64,000 bases of DNA from Bacteroidia bacterium (GTDB taxonomy: Bacteria; Bacteroidota; Bacteroidia; Cytophagales; JAAEPT01). Where the stretch lies: positions 1-64,000 of the forward strand of contig JAUIJC010000002.1 in NCBI GenBank assembly GCA_030431525.1. Direction: 5' to 3'. Below the pieces are notes generated by a model. It had not been told where the DNA came from. It did not search any database and worked only from the letters and a program-made list of their open reading frames with translations. Shown here piece after piece: positions 31,718-41,500 of this stretch (the first letter of the stretch is position 1; each line of letters begins with the position of its first letter). Made by a program: the position numbers and the translations under genes.

Positions 31718-34102
31718 ATGGGAATAGCAAAAGGAACAGGCAGGAGCGCATTGATTGCTTTCCTATTGTGGTTGTATTCCCTCACCATAGGCTTTGCCCA
31801 GACGACGACTCACACCATCAGCGGAAAGGTGGCCGACCAATCGGGGGAGGGCTTGCCCTATGCCGTCGTTTATGAGGCGGGCACCCAACAAATGGCCACG
31901 ACCGATCTTCAGGGAGCTTTTGCACTGAATGGAATGGCTGTAGGAAAACATATCCTCATCACCAGCTATTTGGGTTTTGAAAGCAGTATAGATACCGTTG
32001 AAATCATAGATGGCTCTGTGGTTTTGGACATTATCCTCCAAGAAAAGGCAGAGCTTTTGAATCCCGTGGATATCACTGTGGACCCGCATTCCGTGCAGTC
32101 CGAAGAGCCCTTGACCTTTACGCTGTCCGGCCAGACCGTATCGGATACTTTTTTACGGGAGCATCAGGGAAACACCTTGATGAACAGTTTGGAAGATTTG
32201 GCCGGAGTGAGCGCCCTGAACACGGGCGTGGGCATTTCCAAGCCGGTTATTCGGGGCATGAGCTTTAACCGCGTCATCGTGAACGAATACGGCATCAAGC
32301 AGGAGGGGCAACAATGGGGCGTGGAACATGGCTTGGAACTGGACCAGTACGGCGTCCATGAATTGGAACTAATCAAAGGCCCCGTGTCGGTGCTTTACGG
32401 CTCGGACGGACTGGCCGGAGTCATCAACATCAAAAGGCCGAAACTCCCGAAAAGGGACACTCTGCGGGCGGACGTGAACTTGAACTACAAATCCAACAAC
32501 GCGCTGTTCGGCACCTCGGCCTCGGTCGAAAAATTCAAGAACAACCTTTGGTTCAAGGCCCGCATCACGTGGCAGGATTTTGCGGATTACAAGGTGCCGG
32601 CAAACGAGTTCAAGTACAATTCCTATTCCCTGCCCATTGTCAAAAACCGCCTGAAGAATACCGCTGGCAACGAACTGAACTACGCTTTCCACCTTGGAAC
32701 GAGGCGGAAATGGGGACATTCCACGCTTTATGTGTCGCGTTTTGGTCAGCAGGTGGGCTTTTTTGCGGGCGCCTTCGGCATTCCCAAAACCTATCAGTTG
32801 CAGGACGACGGCGATTCCCGCGACATCCAGTTGCCCTATCAGGACATCGACCACTGGAAGGTGATTTCGAACACGGTGGTTTATGGCCGAAATGCCAAGT
32901 GGATGATTGATCTGGGCTATCAGCAAAATCTCCGGCAAGAGCATTCCCAACCGCATGCCCACGGAAAGGGGCCGGCTCCCGAGGGCACCTTGGCCTTAGA
33001 GCTTCGTTTGCAAACGCTTTCCTATAATGTCCGCTGGTGTTATGATCTACGGCCTCATTGGCAACTCTATATCGGAAGCAATGGCCAGCGAAAAACCAAT
33101 CAGACTTCGGGTTTTGAGTCGCTCATTCCCGAGTACACGGCCATGCAGGCGGGACTTTACGCTTTGCAGGATCTGAAATTGCGCAAGGGTTTGTATTGGC
33201 AATTGGGACTCCGCTGGGACGTGGCCACGCAATCGGCGCAGGAAACCACGGTTCCCGTTTACGGTTCAGATGCGACCATCAGTGGGTATGAACAGCGAAA
33301 TCCCGCCATCGAGAAGGCTTACAGTGTCCCGACCGTTTCGTCGGGAGTGGCGTGGGACCTGAGCAAAAAAACAGGGCTGAAGTACAACGTGGGCACGGCT
33401 TTCCGTTTTCCAACCATTCCCGAGCTCGCTTCCAATGGCATCCATCATGGCACTTTCAGGCATGAGCTGGGCAATCCGGAACTGGACATCGAACAGGGGA
33501 TTTTGCAGGACGTTTCGTGGGCCTATCGATCCAAAAAACTGACGGCCGGCCTTTCCCCGTTCTTTTACCGTTTTCAGAATTACATCTACTTGCGTCCCTC
33601 CGCCAAGTTCTCCACCTTACCCGATGCGGGGCAAGTATATCAGTACAGCGAGGGGCCGGTCACCATGACGGGGCTGGAAACCACGTTTCAGTACGCCATT
33701 TCCAAGAACTGGCGCTGGGATTTTTCGGTGGAATATGTGTGGAATAAAAATACGGAACTGGGCCATCCCTTGCCCTTTACGCCACCGCTCCATGCCCTCA
33801 ATGAGGTCACCTACCGCTTTACCTTGGGCAAGGGCATGCCCAAAAACTGGCTTCGCTTTTCATGGAACCAGTTCGCCCCCCAGAATCGTGTGGACCTGAA
33901 CGAGAAGACCACCGACGGATACGCCTTGTTCCATTTGGCCGGCGGAATGGAATTCCATTGGGGAAAACGGACCTTCCAGTGGCAGTTGCAATTGATGAAC
34001 CTTACCAATGCCCGTTACCTGAACAACATGAGCCGTTACCGGATTCTCAATCTGCCCGAACAGGGGAGGAACGTGCAGGTTTCGGTGTATTGTGGGTTTT
34101 GA
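31718..34102 (+). CDS. TonB-dependent receptor with His-rich loop, probable zinc or metallopeptide uptake
   Basis: A 794-residue outer-membrane receptor: signal peptide (to about 29, GFAQ), a carboxypeptidase-regulatory-like domain (ISGKVADQSGEGLPYAVV...), a plug (about 125-235, with KGPVSVLYGSDGLAGVINI) and a 22-strand barrel ending in aromatic VSVYCGF. An extracellular loop near residues 406-418 reads EHSQPHAHGKG, a His cluster like that of the zinc receptor ZnuD. This, the upstream DUF4625 protein and the position in a zinc-type regulon support zinc or zinc-complex transport. It is the last gene of the rightward run and could recover the exported lanthipeptide, which is a hypothesis only. 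Confidence 0.9.
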   Translation: MGIAKGTGRSALIAFLLWLYSLTIGFAQTTTHTISGKVADQSGEGLPYAVVYEAGTQQMATTDLQGAFALNGMAVGKHILITSYLGFESSIDTVEIIDGSVVLDIILQEKAELLNPVDITVDPHSVQSEEPLTFTLSGQTVSDTFLREHQGNTLMNSLEDLAGVSALNTGVGISKPVIRGMSFNRVIVNEYGIKQEGQQWGVEHGLELDQYGVHELELIKGPVSVLYGSDGLAGVINIKRPKLPKRDTLRADVNLNYKSNNALFGTSASVEKFKNNLWFKARITWQDFADYKVPANEFKYNSYSLPIVKNRLKNTAGNELNYAFHLGTRRKWGHSTLYVSRFGQQVGFFAGAFGIPKTYQLQDDGDSRDIQLPYQDIDHWKVISNTVVYGRNAKWMIDLGYQQNLRQEHSQPHAHGKGPAPEGTLALELRLQTLSYNVRWCYDLRPHWQLYIGSNGQRKTNQTSGFESLIPEYTAMQAGLYALQDLKLRKGLYWQLGLRWDVATQSAQETTVPVYGSDATISGYEQRNPAIEKAYSVPTVSSGVAWDLSKKTGLKYNVGTAFRFPTIPELASNGIHHGTFRHELGNPELDIEQGILQDVSWAYRSKKLTAGLSPFFYRFQNYIYLRPSAKFSTLPDAGQVYQYSEGPVTMTGLETTFQYAISKNWRWDFSVEYVWNKNTELGHPLPFTPPLHALNEVTYRFTLGKGMPKNWLRFSWNQFAPQNRVDLNEKTTDGYALFHLAGGMEFHWGKRTFQWQLQLMNLTNARYLNNMSRYRILNLPEQGRNVQVSVYCGF

Positions 34103-34111
34103 GGGGAAATG

Positions 34112-34147
34112 AAACGGGTGCTGGAGGAGTTTAGCACTTGTTTTTTT
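34112..34147 (+). terminator. Terminator of the TonB receptor gene
   Basis: AAACGGGTGCTGG...TTTAGCACTTGTTTTTTT: a stem GTGCT/AGCAC with flanking pairs and a long T run. A sequence-related hairpin ends the gene at 51497. Confidence 0.75.
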
Positions 34148-34279
34148 GGCGGGGGATTGTTGGTAACGGTTTCTATATGGTATGTAGGGCAGAAGAAAGC
34201 ACTGAGCTTTCATGCTAGCTCCAAGCCAAATCGTTTATTTTAATTTATTCATTCTTAAAAGCCAAATCAACGATTTGGC

Positions 34280-36223
34280 GGTGTTTCAAATAACCAAAAA
34301 ACATTCACAAGCCACTAATAGCCCTATTTGCTATATACCGTGTTGTGTGTTATGTATTCCCATACAAGATTCCAGTTTCTTTATCTTTTTTAGCTCTTAA
34401 ATTTCGTTCATTCTTGAACCCCATACCATTAGAATAAGCTTTTTCAATGGGCTCAGTTAAGTCAGCTGCTGTAATGATTACTTCATCCTTATTGCTCCAA
34501 GCAATAAAATCCTTCGGTCTTTTTAAATATAATCCACAAAGTTCAAGTTCATCGCTGCATAGCAGATGTCCATGGTAATTTTCTCTAACCTTTATGTACT
34601 GCAAGAAAGCTTGTGTTTTATTCCGCTTTTTTCTTTGACTTAGAGTCAAGAGAAATGCCTCTAAATCGTCAAGGCTAATAGCCCATGGAAAATCGTCATT
34701 TTCATCAATTTCCAACATATCTTCTAAGTTGGACTGAATGTAACCAAACCTCTCAAGTGGAACAATTATTGAGTATAGATTGCCTCTGAATTTAGTTGTT
34801 AAGAATTCATCTAACTTCTGTTTCTTTTCATTCTTAACAACTAAAGTGTCATTTTTATAAAATGCATCCTTTACTCTTAAAGTTTGATTGTAAGCATTTT
34901 GAATAATTTTCTTAAAATCTGATTCAAGCTTTTTGTAAGCCTTTTCTGGGTCTCTCATTGGAGCTCTATAACTTCCCGCCTTTACTTCGATGATAATGGC
35001 GGTGTTCTTGTATAGTATTAAAAGATCTTGCTCACTTTTATTATTATCAATACTGTAGTTACTGTAAATAGATGCTTTCTTTCCAAAAAAATCTTTAAAA
35101 AGGGTTTCAACTTTTTTTTCTACAAAAAAATCTCTTTGTTTTAAAAGTTTAGGTTTATTAATTTGAGAACAAAAATCAAATAGAAAATTGTAAGCCGAAT
35201 TAAGATATTGTTTGAGGAAAAATGGTAAAAATTCATTTTCATTCAGCCGGATCAAAGGTGATTCCATCAATGCATTATTCTCAGTGTAGTAAATAATATC
35301 ATCCTTTGGTGAAATGTTGAAAGTGAATAGTTTCAATATTTTCTCATACCTTGATTTATGAATCGAATTGTAATCAATTTTATTCAAATCCAGTGTAAGA
35401 AAACTGCCTGGGTTCTGCATGAAATTTGCGAAAGCATTAATCTCATCAGGAGCTTCGTTTATCCAGTCCTTTGGGTTGTGGAGTCCCTTCTCAATACAAC
35501 TGGCAGTGAATTTTTGCCAATTTTTAGGGTTTGCAAACTTGAATACTAAGTTTATGTTTTTGTTTATTTCATTATTTGTTAAGTCATAGAAGTTAATTAT
35601 ATCTGCCAGAGTTATATCATGTTTATTGATTAAATCGTCTTCAAATACAGAAAAGATATTTTCTATTCTTTCAATTTCTTGTTCTTGATAAGAGAGTGGT
35701 CCGTTGAAAAAGTAATTCATAAATGTTGGCATTGTTACACTAATTTGCTCAACATCCTTTTTTGTTTCCTTGCCATTCTTTGGGAAACCGAGCAAGAAGA
35801 AATAGTCCATTTCAATCTGATGTAAGAGGTCAGTCATTTCTTCCCACTCTTTCTCACTAAATCCTTTTTGATTTTTATTTGGATCACTAAGTGAGTTCAG
35901 AAATCCTAGGAAAAACAGTTGACGCATTGGCGACATCAATTTTTTCAAGAAAGGATTATCATGTCTTTGAGGGATTTGTAATAGGACACCAGCAAGGAAT
36001 GTGAGAAACTCTAAAGTTTCATACTTAGAGCATAAGTCTTTGAGGCGCTTAATATTTGATTCTAATCCCATTTCTGAACGATACTCTTAACCACAACAGT
36101 TGTATTAAACGCAACACGTGCGTTCAGTCTTCCCTATAACGACAGGTACGAATATAGGTCAGAGTAGCCTGAGTCCCAATTTTTTTCATGGAGTTGCGGT
36201 TACCTGACCTGCGTTTATACAAC
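34280..36223. mobile_element. Cassette-like unit carrying a nuclease-like gene
   Basis: The left boundary GGTGTTTCAAATAACCA...GCTATATACCGTGTT (34280-34352) and the right boundary CAGTTGTATTAAACGCA (36097-36113)...TGCGTTTATACAAC (36210-36223), with an inner AACGCA.ACACG.TGCGTT palindrome, match those of the unit at 10222-12319. The gene inside is different in sequence but also minus-strand and A/T-rich. The unit separates the TonB receptor from the next T9SS gene. The cassette interpretation is inferred. Confidence 0.6.
34350..36071 (-). CDS. Uncharacterised protein with PD-(D/E)xK nuclease-like motif
   Basis: A 573-residue A/T-rich gene with many Lys and Asn codons. The N-terminal 300 residues are mainly helical and unlike families I know. 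Near residues 340-370 the sequence EQDLLILYKNTAIIIEVKAG fits a PD-(D/E)xK core (Asp, then E-x-K on the next strand), with an alpha helix rich in Lys after it. This suggests a restriction-type or NERD-like nuclease. No methylase or helicase partner is present in the unit. The C-terminus reads into the left boundary. The lone-gene cassette setting and foreign composition fit an accessory, possibly defence, gene. No biochemical role is claimed. Confidence 0.7.
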   Translation of the reverse strand: MGLESNIKRLKDLCSKYETLEFLTFLAGVLLQIPQRHDNPFLKKLMSPMRQLFFLGFLNSLSDPNKNQKGFSEKEWEEMTDLLHQIEMDYFFLLGFPKNGKETKKDVEQISVTMPTFMNYFFNGPLSYQEQEIERIENIFSVFEDDLINKHDITLADIINFYDLTNNEINKNINLVFKFANPKNWQKFTASCIEKGLHNPKDWINEAPDEINAFANFMQNPGSFLTLDLNKIDYNSIHKSRYEKILKLFTFNISPKDDIIYYTENNALMESPLIRLNENEFLPFFLKQYLNSAYNFLFDFCSQINKPKLLKQRDFFVEKKVETLFKDFFGKKASIYSNYSIDNNKSEQDLLILYKNTAIIIEVKAGSYRAPMRDPEKAYKKLESDFKKIIQNAYNQTLRVKDAFYKNDTLVVKNEKKQKLDEFLTTKFRGNLYSIIVPLERFGYIQSNLEDMLEIDENDDFPWAISLDDLEAFLLTLSQRKKRNKTQAFLQYIKVRENYHGHLLCSDELELCGLYLKRPKDFIAWSNKDEVIITAADLTEPIEKAYSNGMGFKNERNLRAKKDKETGILYGNT

Positions 36224-36280
36224 AATAGGGGGATTGCAAGCTCACCTCTATAGGAAGTAGAGGGTAAGTTGTTATAAACC

Positions 36281-36320
36281 AAAAACCCCGCACAGCTCCA
36301 TCAAGTCCTACGGGGTTCTT
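36281..36320 (-). terminator. Terminator of the DUF8202 T9SS gene
   Basis: Read on the minus strand, AACCCCGTAGG and the complementary GCGGGGTTTTTGG form a stem followed by T residues, starting about 30 bases after the stop codon at 36352. Confidence 0.75.
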
Positions 36321-36351
36321 TATCTTTCAAGAATTCAAAGCCCAACTTTCA

Positions 36352-38193
36352 CTATTCCTTAAAAACCTTTTCGGCGTTGTTCAAGGTCTTCACGGTATAG
36401 ATCCCAGCTGGGAGGTGGCTGAGGTCGATCACTATAACGCCCTCTGATTTTGGGAGTTGTCCGCATTGTTCGGTGATGTCCTGTCCTAAGGCGGAGTATA
36501 TTTTTAGACTGCTTAGTTCCTGTGCCGTGCTTTGTATGGTGATAAGGTTTTGGCTCGGATTAGGGTAAATGTCTAATGCTGATTGGGATGTATTGAAATG
36601 CACTGACCTAATGCCAGCGTATTCAAATTTTCCGTTGAAATCAGTTTGTTTGAGCCGGTAGTAGGTGACCCCGAAAAATGGTCGTTGGTCAGTGGTTTGG
36701 TATTGCAAGGTGGTGGTTGAATTTCCAGCTCCTTGAATTTGGTCGAACTCCTGCCAATTGATGGCATCTTTTGATTTTTCGATGGTAAAATAGTCGTTGT
36801 TGCTTTCGCTGGCGGTTTGCCATTCCAATAAGACATAACGGTCATTGATGGGCTCGGCTGTAAAATTCAACAACTCAATGGGAAGTGGGGTTTGATTGGA
36901 ATCAAGGGTGCCGAGGGTAAACCTGCTATTGTTTTGTAAACCACCACTGCCATCGGGGATGTTCTGAAATTCGAAGATGCCATTTCCCAAGTCTATGGCC
37001 CCTAAAATTGGAGTGTCATCATTGAACAGTCCGTTGTTATTATCGTCAATGAGCAAGGCGAGCTCGGAGGCGTTTACGGTTCCCAATGCATTCAAATCCC
37101 AACGCATATCAACGGTTCCAACGTTTACATCTGCGGAATTTGTAGCGGTTCTTTCGCTCACTCTCCAAACCCTGTCTAACCTGTTTTTGACACCTATAGG
37201 GACGTCGGTGGTATTGATTGCTTGTTGGATTCCATTGTCATGCCCCCACATAAAGAACTCATTGTCATCCAAATCGCTTGGGTTCGAAATTCTAACAATG
37301 CCGGTTCCCTGTGCGTCATCATGCATGTTTGAGGCATCCACTCTTCCAATTCCCGCTACATCATGGTCGTAGTTTCCTTCTCCTGAATTGTCATTATCAT
37401 AGGTGTCATTGGCCGTTAGGCTTAGGCCATATTTTGCGCCAAGGTAATTGTCGATAATGATTCTTTGAGCTGAATTGATGCGCTGGTTATAGATGATGAT
37501 TTCAGCGACATCGCCCACAAAACCTTCCGACCCACTGGTGTTTCCGCCAATATTGAATCGTTGGGTCGAATGGCCGGCGTAGGTTGCGGTGTTGGGTCTG
37601 GACTGTAATAATGTGCCGTTTCTGTAAAGTTGCTTGCCCAATGTAGGGGAGGCGTCATAGGTCCAAATGGAATAGCTGTTCAGGTTTGACAATCCTCCAA
37701 CCTGAAGACGGGTGTCATTTGCACAGCAGGTGCCAATATCAAAATAGACGGTATTTGCCCATGGGATGTGGTTGGTAAAGCGATTGGCATCGACCAAGGG
37801 GTCTGTCGTATAGACACAGCTTCTTTGCGTGGTGTTGTCCGCTCGGCATACCGTAAATGAGCTGGCTTGGTCGGTAATAAAATTTGAGCTGGTCAAAGTC
37901 AGGCCCGTTCTTAACCTGTTGGCTCCGTTGAAGCTCACCTCGTTGTAGCCATTGACTGCATTGGTGACCAATGTTGGGCGCTGACTGCCTGTTTCGCTGA
38001 TATCCAAGGCAGAGACTCCCGCAGAATTTGTCCAACCATCAATCAAATTGCCCGATGCGCTGATGCCGTTTTCTGCCCTCAACCAAAGTTTTAAGTCTGA
38101 TGTGCCTTCATTATTGCCCACGCCAGCTGGACCTGTTTGCCCCAGTAGATTATTGCTGATCAGTAGTATAATGATTGGTGTAATGTATCTCAT
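36352..38193 (-). CDS. T9SS-secreted DUF8202/LamG-like protein
   Basis: Starting at the ATG at 38193 (a longer frame from 38235 adds 14 residues before the signal peptide), the 613-residue product has a signal peptide (IIILLISNNLLGQ) and a concanavalin-like region with GTSDLKLWLRAENGI (residues 28-42) and FVGDVAEIIIYNQRIN...IIDNYLGAKYGLSL. A DUF8202 region with AGIGRVDASNMHDDAQGTGI and FMWGHDNG follows. Then come the linker common in T9SS cargo (PLPIELLNFTAEP...WQTASESNNDYFTIEKS) and a type A sorting domain with IYPNPSQN. It is an extracellular, possibly glycan-binding protein of unknown function, divergent from the DUF3472 protein. Confidence 0.88.
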   Translation of the reverse strand: MRYITPIIILLISNNLLGQTGPAGVGNNEGTSDLKLWLRAENGISASGNLIDGWTNSAGVSALDISETGSQRPTLVTNAVNGYNEVSFNGANRLRTGLTLTSSNFITDQASSFTVCRADNTTQRSCVYTTDPLVDANRFTNHIPWANTVYFDIGTCCANDTRLQVGGLSNLNSYSIWTYDASPTLGKQLYRNGTLLQSRPNTATYAGHSTQRFNIGGNTSGSEGFVGDVAEIIIYNQRINSAQRIIIDNYLGAKYGLSLTANDTYDNDNSGEGNYDHDVAGIGRVDASNMHDDAQGTGIVRISNPSDLDDNEFFMWGHDNGIQQAINTTDVPIGVKNRLDRVWRVSERTATNSADVNVGTVDMRWDLNALGTVNASELALLIDDNNNGLFNDDTPILGAIDLGNGIFEFQNIPDGSGGLQNNSRFTLGTLDSNQTPLPIELLNFTAEPINDRYVLLEWQTASESNNDYFTIEKSKDAINWQEFDQIQGAGNSTTTLQYQTTDQRPFFGVTYYRLKQTDFNGKFEYAGIRSVHFNTSQSALDIYPNPSQNLITIQSTAQELSSLKIYSALGQDITEQCGQLPKSEGVIVIDLSHLPAGIYTVKTLNNAEKVFKE

Positions 38194-38569
38194 ATTATTC
38201 CAATTCCTGCCAAATCGTCGAGCGACCACAATCATTACAATCCTCTTTTGATCTGTGATTTTTGAGGAACATCGCTTCGCTAATCTTGTAAGGTTTTCCC
38301 CTGTTTGGGTATTTATCTCAAGCTGGATTGGTTAACCAGCCTTTTGATTTATCTGGACACTACAAAAAATGGTTTAACGGTGAATATTGTCCTTAGGAGG
38401 ACTGAAAAGGGCTTAAATGGAATCAATGGCTTGTTTTCCTCAATTGGTTCGAGGTGACTGAGAGCGAAGTTTCATTCAAGATTTTTTTAGAAAAATTCTC
38501 CAAAAAAGCACTTACTACCCTTTGTTGTAGTTTATAGGTGTTTAAACAAGTGCAATTAAATCTTAGAAT
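38194..38569. other. 376-bp divergent intergenic region
   Basis: No ORF, tRNA or member of the repeat families is seen. It must hold the promoters of the two divergent T9SS genes. On the plus strand TACCCTTTG at about 38517 is one base too long for TAnnTTTG, so no promoter is called. Confidence 0.6.
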
Positions 38570-41500
38570 ATGAAAAGAGGCTTCTTACTACTGGTTGCTC
38601 TGCTATGCGGAGGCTTGGCGATGGCCCAGAATCGGGCGCCGTCGATTTGGCTGAATTACCAAGACAAGGCCGAGGGGGATATCATCATGACTAAGGTGAG
38701 GGTTCCTTCGGGCAAGAATCCTGTGACAACCTATTACAGCACGTTGAACTTTAACAGCGGTGCCGAGATGGGTGGTTATGCCGGTATTCAGAACCACGAT
38801 TACGATGGCCATATTTTCATTTTCTCCATTTGGGACCCAATTGCGACTACGGAGGCTATTAAAGCTGACTATTCAGCGGAGGGTGTAGAGATTGCCAACT
38901 TCGGTGGCGAGGGAACGGGTTTGCGTTCCAAGCACAAGACTTATCAATGGAAGGAGGGCTTTTGGTACAATACTGTGCTTCGGACATGGCAATACAATAA
39001 CCACACATTTGTGGGCTACTTTGTGCAGGATGAGTCCACGGGCATGTGGGAGCATTTTGTGACGATGGATTTCCCTGTGGCGAATGTGCCGTTCAACTCT
39101 GGAGGTACGGGTTCGTTCTTGGAAAACTGGTATCCAAAGGCTGGTGCCGATGGCGCTTATGGCCGTGAGATGCACATGAAGGACGGCTACAAACGGAGGA
39201 CGAATGGTTCATGGATGCCATTTTCCAGCGCCAATTTCAATCGTGTTTCCCCTGATGCTGGAGCCAGTAACTACATCAACAATTTTGACGGAGCGACAAC
39301 TTCGGATTATTGGTTTATGGCCTCGGGCGGGAGCTATTCGCCATCTACGGCGAGCGGAACCATGGCCCAATTGTCAATGAATGCTTCCCCAAGTTTGTCA
39401 ACGGGTAAATTGGCTTCGGTTACGCCGAATTTTAACGCCAACACTTATGCGCTATCCGTTGATTGGATTTTGGACAAGACCAAAAGCCCACAGCTTTCTT
39501 ATAGTTTGGAGATTTTCGATAACGCCTCTTTCACGGGTTCTCCAGTGAAAACCGTTTCCGATATCCGTCCGCATATCCGAACCATTGATTCTGATTTGTC
39601 TGGACTTTCGGACGGCGTTTACTACGCTCGTTTGTCCATTACAGACATTTTTGACCAGCAATCCACTTATGAAACCTTCAGCTTCACTAAGGGTAATGTC
39701 AACATCGACAATGATGTGGCCATGAGCAGTGTGGCGTTGGATGGTTCGTTGAATTGTGATGGTGAAGGAGCATTTACTTACACCGTTTTGAACAACGGGA
39801 ACAATGCCTTGACCAGCTTCTTTTTGGAGGCAAGCCTAAACGGCAATGTTGTGCATTCCGAAACTAAGTCGGTTTCGATTGCTTCCAAATCAGCGCAGAG
39901 CTTCACACTTAATTTGTCGGGATTGAATCTGACGGGCAATGATGCATTCAAACTGAATGTGAGCCAGCCGTCGGGAGTTTCCGATGAGAACAGCGCAAAC
40001 AACAGCAAAACCATCACACTGATTTCTGGCACCATTGACCAGTCTTCCATTTCTGTGGTGAGCTATTCCACCCAAGAGGCCTCGGGCGAGGGTGCTGGAA
40101 ATGGCCAAGTGATTCATGCCTTGGATGGCGATGCCAATACGTTCTGGCATTCGCAGTGGACAGGAGCAGGAGCGACTCTACCATTTGAACTGGTCTTGGA
40201 TTTAGGCAAGAACTATGAGCTTTCTGAATTGGCGTGGTTGAATCGCCAGAACAACACCAATGGTTATGCGAAAAACATTGATGTTTTTGCCAGCAACTCT
40301 ACCTCCAATTGGGGAACGGCCAAGAACATCAATCTGACTTCAACCACTGATGAGCAGACATTGAATGTTTCTGGCCTAACGGGTCAGTACGTTAAAATTC
40401 GTGTCAATACTACGATGAGTGGTGAGGCCATCGGTGCCATTGCCGAGCTTAATTTTGCAGGATGTGAGACTTCAGTTCCTTCTGTTACGGCTGATTTTTC
40501 TGCCGACAAGACGACTGCCTATAGTTGTTCGGACGTCACCTATACGGCCAACACAACTGGAGCCATCTCATCCTATGCTTGGGATTTTGGCGCTGGTGCC
40601 ACTCCTGCCACGGCTACGGGCATTGGACCACACACGGTTTCTTATGCTACCACGGGTGCGAAAACGGTTTCATTGACGGTAAATGGCAATTTGACCGAAA
40701 CCAAAACGAGCTATGTGACCATTTCTCAGGACCCAAGCCGTCAGCCGTCGTTGTCAGTGTCTTATGATGCCACTGAAATCTGTGAAGGTACTTCCGTTCA
40801 AGCAACGGTTTCCAATGTCCAGTTCGGGGGGTCCAATCCTCAGTTCCAATGGATGGTCAACAATCAAACTGTTGCTACCAATGGCAATCAGCAGTACAGC
40901 TTCTCCAATTTGACAGACGGTGATCAGTTGAGCGTAACCCTTGTTTCTGATGAGGAATGTGTGACCAGCCAAACGGCGAGTACGGCCAATCAAGGGATTA
41001 CGGTGAATGCTTTGGTGACACCAAAAATTAGTATTGTTCCTGATAAATGGTCTTTGTGTGAAGGGGAATTGATTGGCTTTAATGCAAACACTTCTGACGG
41101 TACGGTAGAATGGATGTTGAACGGTTCTTTGGTAGGAAATGGAAACCGATATACCACAACAACTCTTAATTCCACAGATAAGGTTGTTGCTGTTGTAACC
41201 TCAAGTGGAGAATGTTTAACTACCAATAAAGTAGAATCAAACGAGTTGTCTTTGAAGGTTGATGATGTAGTGACACCAAGCATTTCTATCAATGCCGATC
41301 TCACTGAGATTTGCGAAGGCGAGCAAGTAAACTTCACGGCTACGACAAACGGCGGTTCAGTTTCTTGGTTGTTGAATGATAATGCGGTTTCCAGTGGTTC
41401 AAGCTATTTCACCACCAGCTTGCAGGACGGCGACCAAGTAAAAGCGGTTTTGACTTCTGACGCTGAGTGTGCAACATCCAGCACGGCAACCTCCAACATG

